A stretch of DNA of 57,634 bases from Alphaproteobacteria bacterium (GTDB lineage Bacteria; Pseudomonadota; Alphaproteobacteria; Rhizobiales; JAJFHR01), in contig JAJRTY010000051.1 in NCBI GenBank assembly GCA_024278055.1, forward strand, positions 1 through 57,634. Reading direction: 5' to 3'. Made by a program: the position numbers and the translations under genes. Below, one piece after another: positions 52,894 through 57,634 of the stretch. The notes beneath the pieces were generated by a model, which was not told where the DNA came from, made no database searches, and saw only the letters and a program-made list of their open reading frames with translations. Numbering within the stretch: position 1 is the stretch's first letter; each line of letters starts with the position of its first letter.

Positions 52894-53087
52894 AAGAGAT
52901 GAATGGCCAGTTTCAAAAAGGATATATTGCAGCTTTCAAATAAGACCAAAAGGCTTCTTTGCGCAAGGATTGGCTCAATTACAACTTTGAAAATATAGCC
53001 GAACTAAGGCAGGGGTGGCACATTTTGCCAACTCAGGGTAAAGCAGGGGAAAATTTGCCAAGAGATTTACAATTGGAGTTAAGCCAA

Positions 53088-54248
53088 ATGACGCAGCAGC
53101 CCCGTGTTTCGAAACGCAGTGGTGTAGATGCCTTTCTGGTAATGGACATGATGCGCTGTGCCAACGAACTTGAAAGTGCTGGCGAAGAAATCGTCCACAT
53201 GGCAGCCGGCCAGCCGGGAACCGGAGCACCACAAAGCGTCGTAGAGGCAGCCAAATCCGCCCTTGATAGCGAAAAACTGGGTTATACTGAAAGCCTGGGT
53301 CTGCCGGTATTGCGCCAAAGAATTGCCACCTACTACCAGGAAAAATATGGCGTATCGATTAGCCCCGAACGCGTTGTCGTTTCAACCGGATCGTCCGGCA
53401 GCTTTATTCTGGCGTTTCTGGCGGCTTTTGAAGCGGGCGATAAAGTAGCCCTGCCAACGCCGGGCTATCCCGCCTATCGCAACATTCTCAATGCGCTCGG
53501 CGTTGCAACACCGGTAATTGAAACCATCGCCGCCAACCGCTGGGTGCCGGACGTCAATGACATTGACCGCTTGCATGAAGAATGTTCCATTCAAGGCCTG
53601 TTGCTCGCCAGTCCTAACAATCCCACCGGCACCATGATCAGGCCGGATGCCTTGAAGGCCGTGGTCGAAAAGTGCCGACAACTGGGCCTGTGGTTTATTT
53701 CAGACGAGATTTATCACGGACTGAATTATGAAATGGAAGCAGCAACCGCACTTCAGTTCAGCGATGATGCCATCATCATCAACAGCTTTTCAAAATATTT
53801 TTGCATGACCGGATGGCGTATCGGCTGGATGGTGGTGCCGGAGCGTCTGGTGCGCCCGCTGGAAAAACTGGCGCAAAGCCTGTTTATCTCCGCTCCAACA
53901 TTATCGCAAATCGCAGCAGCTGCAGCGTTTGATGCAACCGAAGAACTCGAACAGCGCAAAGCCGTCTATGCCACCAACCGTGACATCTTGCGCCAGCAGT
54001 TGCCTTTGATTGGTCTTGATGAGTTTCTGCCGGTTGATGGTGCTTTTTATCTTTATGCGGATGTTAGAAAATTCACCAACGACAGCTACGGATTTGCCCA
54101 GAAAATGCTTAAAGAAATCGGTGTATCCGTAACCCCCGGTGCCGATTTTGATCATGCCCGCGGTGCTCAGTATATCCGTCTGTCCTTTGCCGGTTCAACA
54201 TCAAGCGTTGAACAGGCAATCAAACGTCTGGGCAGTTGGTTGCAGTAA
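53088..54248 (+). CDS. PLP-dependent class I/II aminotransferase
   Basis: The 386-residue enzyme has the fold-type I layout: HMAAGQPGTGAP near residues 38-49, TGSSGSFILAF for phosphate binding, SPNNPTGTMI with the Asn near 170-180, DEIYHGLNY, and the Lys of NSFSKYFCMTGWRIGWMV. The C-terminal Arg is in YIRLSFAGS. The start ATG 53088 is preferred because GGAG lies 10 bases before it and the longer frame from 52959 has an unlikely N-terminus. The amino-acid substrate cannot be given. Confidence 0.9.
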   Translation: MTQQPRVSKRSGVDAFLVMDMMRCANELESAGEEIVHMAAGQPGTGAPQSVVEAAKSALDSEKLGYTESLGLPVLRQRIATYYQEKYGVSISPERVVVSTGSSGSFILAFLAAFEAGDKVALPTPGYPAYRNILNALGVATPVIETIAANRWVPDVNDIDRLHEECSIQGLLLASPNNPTGTMIRPDALKAVVEKCRQLGLWFISDEIYHGLNYEMEAATALQFSDDAIIINSFSKYFCMTGWRIGWMVVPERLVRPLEKLAQSLFISAPTLSQIAAAAAFDATEELEQRKAVYATNRDILRQQLPLIGLDEFLPVDGAFYLYADVRKFTNDSYGFAQKMLKEIGVSVTPGADFDHARGAQYIRLSFAGSTSSVEQAIKRLGSWLQ

Positions 54249-54473
54249 AATTCAACATGGCCAATACTTCGGATCAGGGCTGATGACAGCAAACAAAGCT
54301 TGTCAAACAGGTACAACTTGTCGCATCATTTCACCCTAGGGATCGTTATCAGGTGTCAGCCCAACCGTTTTGTCCGGCAAATCGGGGTGAATTTGACACT
54401 TTTGACGGGGGAAATCAAAGCAGTTGGCAGGAGTGCATAAGACTGCTGCCAGCCAAGCCAAAGGAGGAACTTT

Positions 54474-54905
54474 ATGAGTGTCGCAAACATACTCCGTGAA
54501 AAAGGCCGCAACGTCATCACCATTCAGGGCAGTTCCAGTTTGCTGGATGTTGCCAGAATGCTTTCTGTCAACAAAATCGGCGTGATTGTTGTCTCTGATG
54601 ATGGTACCAGTGTGGATGGTATTGTTTCCGAACGCGATATTGTCAAAGCCATCGCCAATAGCGGTGCAGAAGTGCTGTTGCGCTCGGTGTCAAAATTTAT
54701 GACGCAGAATGTCATAACCTGTCAGGACAGTGACACCATAGAAAATCTCATGGAGAAAATGACTAAAGGCCGTTTCCGTCATTTGCCGGTTGTCAATGAC
54801 GGCAAACTTGATGGCGTTATTTCTATCGGTGACGTTGTCAAAATGCGTATCGCCGGAGCACAATCGGTCGCTGATGCCATGCGCGATTATATCGCCACCG
54901 GTTGA
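54474..54905 (+). CDS. CBS-domain protein (two CBS domains)
   Basis: The 143-residue protein has two CBS motifs: VTIQGSSSLLDVARMLSVNKIGVIVV-like N-terminal domain with VSDDGTSVDGIVSERDIVKAIA near 40-62, and MTQNVITCQDSDTIENLMEKMTKGRFRHLPVV (in pieces) with GVISIGDVVKMRI in the second half. Such stand-alone pairs bind adenine nucleotides and act as sensors. AAAGGAGGA precedes the ATG by a normal distance. The 225 bases before it (54249-54473) show no clear promoter. Confidence 0.92.
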   Translation: MSVANILREKGRNVITIQGSSSLLDVARMLSVNKIGVIVVSDDGTSVDGIVSERDIVKAIANSGAEVLLRSVSKFMTQNVITCQDSDTIENLMEKMTKGRFRHLPVVNDGKLDGVISIGDVVKMRIAGAQSVADAMRDYIATG

Positions 54906-54914
54906 TAAAAACCG

Positions 54915-55886
54915 CTACGTGTGCCGTTTAAGTGCTTCAACTGCCTCTTCGAGGTAGGGCAGCGCTTTGTCAACAGCGTCGTGGCCTATTTTTATTGATT
55001 CTTCAGCCTTGTCAAAATCAAATATGCCAATGTGCCCGGCTCTGGGTGTGATCATGACGTCAGGCGGATCCCCCGCCAGTCTGGAACGTGCCAGCCTGTC
55101 CTGAGACACGTTGAAGGCAGCCATCATAACATCTGAAATGCCGGGATCGGGATTATTGTTGCGACCGAAAAACCGTTGTTTTAGCGATGCTGCGAAAGAA
55201 GAATCCGTCTCATCGACCGCTTCTGCGTCCCCTTCACCATTAATACCGCTGTTTTGTATGACCGTTCCCGCACCAAAAGCATCGGTGTTGAGATTAACAG
55301 CAATCACCAGCCGTGCGCCCATGGCGCGGCATACCGAAACCGGAATGGGATTGACCAAAGCGCCATCCATCAGCCAGATACCGCCAACGTTTACCGGTTT
55401 TAAAATGCCCGGCAAGGCGTATGACGCCTGCATGGCTTCTACAAGAGGGCCTTGCCGCAGCCAGATTTCATGGCCGGTGGCAAGTTCGGTGGCGATGCCG
55501 ACAAATTCTTTTTCCAGGTTCTCGATTTTGAGATGGCCAAGATGCTTGTTGAGCAGGTTTGTCAGTTTTGTGCCCGCAATCAAGCCGCTACCGCTCAAGG
55601 TCAGATCAAGCAGCCCAAACACGCGGCGCCGGGTAAGGCCCAGGGCAAAGACTTCAAGCTGGCGCAAAGTGCCCGCTGCATAACATCCGCCTATCAACGC
55701 CCCCATGGAAGTGCCGGCAACGATATCGGGCTCATAGCCCAGTTCACCCAGGCGTTTGAGCACCCCAAGATGCGCCCAGCCGCGGGCCACACCGGAACCC
55801 AGTGCAATGCCGATTTTAGGCTTCTTCATGCTCCGGTTTTTGTCAGGAACATCATCACCATTTCTAAAAAAACCAAATTTGCCCAT
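54915..55886 (-). CDS. Patatin-like phospholipase family protein
   Basis: The 323-residue protein has the patatin glycine-rich oxyanion loop ALGSGVARGWAHLGVL near residues 29-44, the nucleophile elbow GTSMGALIGG near 58-67 and the second catalytic Asp in LMDGALVNPIPV near 173-184. It lacks a signal peptide. A linker (about 205-245) is Asp/Ser-rich and variable. The start at 55886 is the longer option; ATG 55829 (GGAG upstream) gives the usual MKKPKIGIALGSG start. It converges with the CBS gene and diverges from the MFS gene. Confidence 0.85.
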   Translation of the reverse strand: MGKFGFFRNGDDVPDKNRSMKKPKIGIALGSGVARGWAHLGVLKRLGELGYEPDIVAGTSMGALIGGCYAAGTLRQLEVFALGLTRRRVFGLLDLTLSGSGLIAGTKLTNLLNKHLGHLKIENLEKEFVGIATELATGHEIWLRQGPLVEAMQASYALPGILKPVNVGGIWLMDGALVNPIPVSVCRAMGARLVIAVNLNTDAFGAGTVIQNSGINGEGDAEAVDETDSSFAASLKQRFFGRNNNPDPGISDVMMAAFNVSQDRLARSRLAGDPPDVMITPRAGHIGIFDFDKAEESIKIGHDAVDKALPYLEEAVEALKRHT

Positions 55887-55998
55887 AGGTAGAATATAAC
55901 AAAAGACAATTAAGGCTTGTTAAAGGCGGGCATAACGCACAAAGTTTGCTCGTGGCGATGCCTTGAAATAAATTTTGAAGAAAGCAGATATTTTTCAC

Positions 55999-57216
55999 AT
56001 GTACAAAAAATTTCATTTTGCCTTCCTCAATATTGGACATTTCCTCGATCATTTTTTCATGCTGGTATTTGCCACCGTTGCTGCTTTGGCGCTAAACCGC
56101 GAGTGGGGGTTGAGTTATGCCGAACTCATACCTTACGCAACCCCGGGGTTTGTAGCCTTTGCGGTATTCACCTTTCCTTCAGGCTGGCTGGCGGACAAAT
56201 GGAGCCGCAAAAACATGCTGGCGGTGTTCTTCATCGGCATGGGAGTAAGCTCGATACTGGCGTCTGTGGCCACCAGCCCGCTTCAGATTGCGGTCGCCCT
56301 GTTTCTGGTTGGCTTGTTTGCAGCAATTTACCATCCCGTTGGCCTGCCGCTGGTTATTGCGGGCCGCGAAAAAACCGGTATGCCAATTGCGCTTAATGGT
56401 ATTTACGGCAATCTCGGTGTCGGCAGTGCAGCTCTCATCACCGGCATGTTCATTGATTACAGCGGCTGGCGCGCAGCCTTTATCTGGCCGGGGGTTTTTT
56501 CCATTCTTGCCGGTATTGTCTATTACTGGATGTTTTGCCGAAAAAGTATTGCGGAGAAATCAGCCACGGTGGCCGTTGCCAAAAAAGCCGCCAGGGCGCC
56601 GGTAACGCTCGACAAAAACGTATTTCTACGCGTGTTGGTGCTGGTTTTCATGACCACGGCACTGGGCGGCCTGATATTCCAGAGTACGACGTTTTCCCTG
56701 CCAAAAGTGTTTGATGAACGTCTGGGCTCTATTGCCACCTCCGCCAGCATGATCGGCTGGTATGCGTTTTTGGTGTTTGCCCTGGCAGCCCTGGCACAAG
56801 TAGTCGTGGGCTACCTGCTCGACAGATATTCCCTGCGCAATATTTTCATGGGCGTGAGCCTGGGCCAGGCCATTTTCTTTGCCGCCATGCCCGGTCTCAA
56901 TGACGTCGCCGCCGTTGTGGTCGCCTGCGCTTTCATGCTGGTGGTATTTGGACAAATCCCAATAAATGACGTGCTGCTCGGTCGCATTACCAAAGACGAA
57001 TGGCGCAGCCGCGTCTTTGCCGCGCGCTACGTGGTCACCTTCACCGTTCTGGCGGTGACCGTACCTTTCATTGCCTGGATACATGCAAACTGGGGCTTTG
57101 ATACCCTGTTCACGCTCATGGCCATGGCCTCAGCCGGAATTTTCACAGCAACGCTTGCGCTGCCGCATCTGCGACCACAAGAGGTGAGTGTCCATACCTC
57201 AACCGCGGCTGAGTGA
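55999..57216 (+). CDS. MFS transporter
   Basis: The 405-residue membrane protein has twelve hydrophobic segments and the cytoplasmic loop 2-3 motif GWLADKWSRKNML near residues 58-70, typical of the major facilitator superfamily. The first helix has HFLDHFFMLVFATVAALAL, with charged residues before it. The solute is unknown. ATG 55999 gives a normal N-terminus; a TTG at 55975 would extend it by eight residues. It converges with hisI, 13 bases apart. Confidence 0.85.
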   Translation: MYKKFHFAFLNIGHFLDHFFMLVFATVAALALNREWGLSYAELIPYATPGFVAFAVFTFPSGWLADKWSRKNMLAVFFIGMGVSSILASVATSPLQIAVALFLVGLFAAIYHPVGLPLVIAGREKTGMPIALNGIYGNLGVGSAALITGMFIDYSGWRAAFIWPGVFSILAGIVYYWMFCRKSIAEKSATVAVAKKAARAPVTLDKNVFLRVLVLVFMTTALGGLIFQSTTFSLPKVFDERLGSIATSASMIGWYAFLVFALAALAQVVVGYLLDRYSLRNIFMGVSLGQAIFFAAMPGLNDVAAVVVACAFMLVVFGQIPINDVLLGRITKDEWRSRVFAARYVVTFTVLAVTVPFIAWIHANWGFDTLFTLMAMASAGIFTATLALPHLRPQEVSVHTSTAAE

Positions 57217-57229
57217 CGGGGTAAAAGCC

Positions 57230-57634
57230 CTAAAGCTGTGTTGGATTGGGCGCATCGCCATAGACTTCAAGCGGATCGAAGGTCTTTTCGCTTTCGCGGT
57301 ATTCCAGTTTCAACTCAGGCGAGGGCGCTTTTCCGGTGGGTATCGAGCGATAAAAACATGAATTATACCCCACATGGCAACTGGCACCTGAGCCCGCCAC
57401 TACAACCTTGAGCCAGATTGCGTCCTGATCATCATCAATGCGGATATCGACGATTTTCTGCACCAGACCGCTGGTAGCTCCCTTGTGCCACAAGCATTGG
57501 CGCGAACGGCTCCAGTAATGTGCCTCACCGGTCTCAATCGTGCGCTCGAGCGCTTCTGAGTTCATATAACCCAGCATCAACACGTCACCGCTGTCAGCAC
57601 TGGTGGTAACCACCGGCAACAGACCATCGGCATC
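57230..57634 (-). CDS. hisI: Phosphoribosyl-AMP cyclohydrolase HisI, 5' end outside the window
   Basis: HisI opens the purine ring of phosphoribosyl-AMP in histidine synthesis. The part in view, about 134 residues, has [19 protein letters not shown], the [16 protein letters not shown] motif, the metal-binding Asp group IDDDQDA and the zinc cysteines in [11 protein letters not shown]. The frame runs off the right edge with D-A-D-G-L-L-P, so only the first few residues are missing. The C-terminal tail after the last motif is short and polar. It is cut by the window and not truncated in itself. Confidence 0.92.
   Translation of the reverse strand, partial: DADGLLPVVTTSADSGDVLMLGYMNSEALERTIETGEAHYWSRSRQCLWHKGATSGLVQKIVDIRIDDDQDAIWLKVVVAGSGASCHVGYNSCFYRSIPTGKAPSPELKLEYRESEKTFDPLEVYGDAPNPTQL

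Noticed and set aside
1-57634. CRISPR array, insertion sequence or prophage
   Set aside because: I found no regularly spaced repeats, transposase, integrase or phage structural genes on either strand.

Overview
The window looks like chromosomal DNA of an alphaproteobacterium, most likely of the Hyphomicrobiales (rhizobial) type. Supporting signs are two IalB-family proteins, a block of M48 protease / DsbA / aroQ / accB / accC / aat next to DUF2155, NDUFA12-family and MlaD-family genes, a B12-dependent ribonucleotide reductase, and a formate dehydrogenase operon with the DUF6494/DUF6505/DUF6352 accessory set. Base composition is moderate and even. I see no phage, insertion sequence, CRISPR array or rRNA.

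Layout. 1-68 is a near-perfect palindrome. 125-7646 holds two IalB-type genes (minus strand) around hutI, hutU, a double-hotdog thioesterase, a TerC-family gene and tRNA-Gln(CUG), then a TIGR03032-like gene. 7971-14956 is ordinary metabolism: Ppx/GppA phosphatase, rlmE, a dienelactone-hydrolase-like gene, a sulfatase, an isochorismatase-like hydrolase, an alpha/beta hydrolase and moaA. 15359-26664 is one long plus-strand formate dehydrogenase locus: TorD-like chaperone, Tat peptide, alpha, beta and gamma subunits, a WD40-cytochrome c fusion, a small membrane protein, an HtrA-like protease, DUF6494, a biotin/lipoate-ligase-like protein, DUF6505, DUF6352 and a small membrane protein. 26669-36791 has a globin, an EEP-family hydrolase, an acyl-CoA carboxylase beta subunit, an SDR, a Zn/Cd-type P-type ATPase, a MarR regulator with an alkyl-sulfatase, and an APC-like transporter. 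36888-40861 is a GntR-controlled amino-acid ABC transporter. 40954-57634 has serB, nrdJ, the NDUFA12/MlaD/DUF2155 genes, the aat-accC-accB-aroQ-dsbA-M48 operon, an aminotransferase, a CBS protein, a patatin, an MFS carrier and the 3' part of hisI.

How the parts fit. moaA (molybdopterin) sits divergently from the formate dehydrogenase that needs the cofactor; electrons from formate would pass through the Fe-S beta subunit to cytochrome b and perhaps to the WD40-cytochrome c. Two transport or enzyme units show readable control: the MarR gene and the alkyl-sulfatase share a 13-base operator sequence, and the GntR gene and the ABC transporter share paired TGGNCTATACCA-like sites. The ATPase has a MerR-type promoter with a 19-base spacer although no merR gene is visible.

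The most unusual feature is that four otherwise well-conserved genes (hutU, the thioesterase, the TIGR03032-like gene, DUF6494) carry five in-frame TAA/TAG codons with no frameshift. In addition an invariant active-site glycine of SerB is tryptophan and the heme-ligand histidine of the globin is tyrosine. Whether these are real decay, recoding or assembly errors cannot be settled from the sequence alone.
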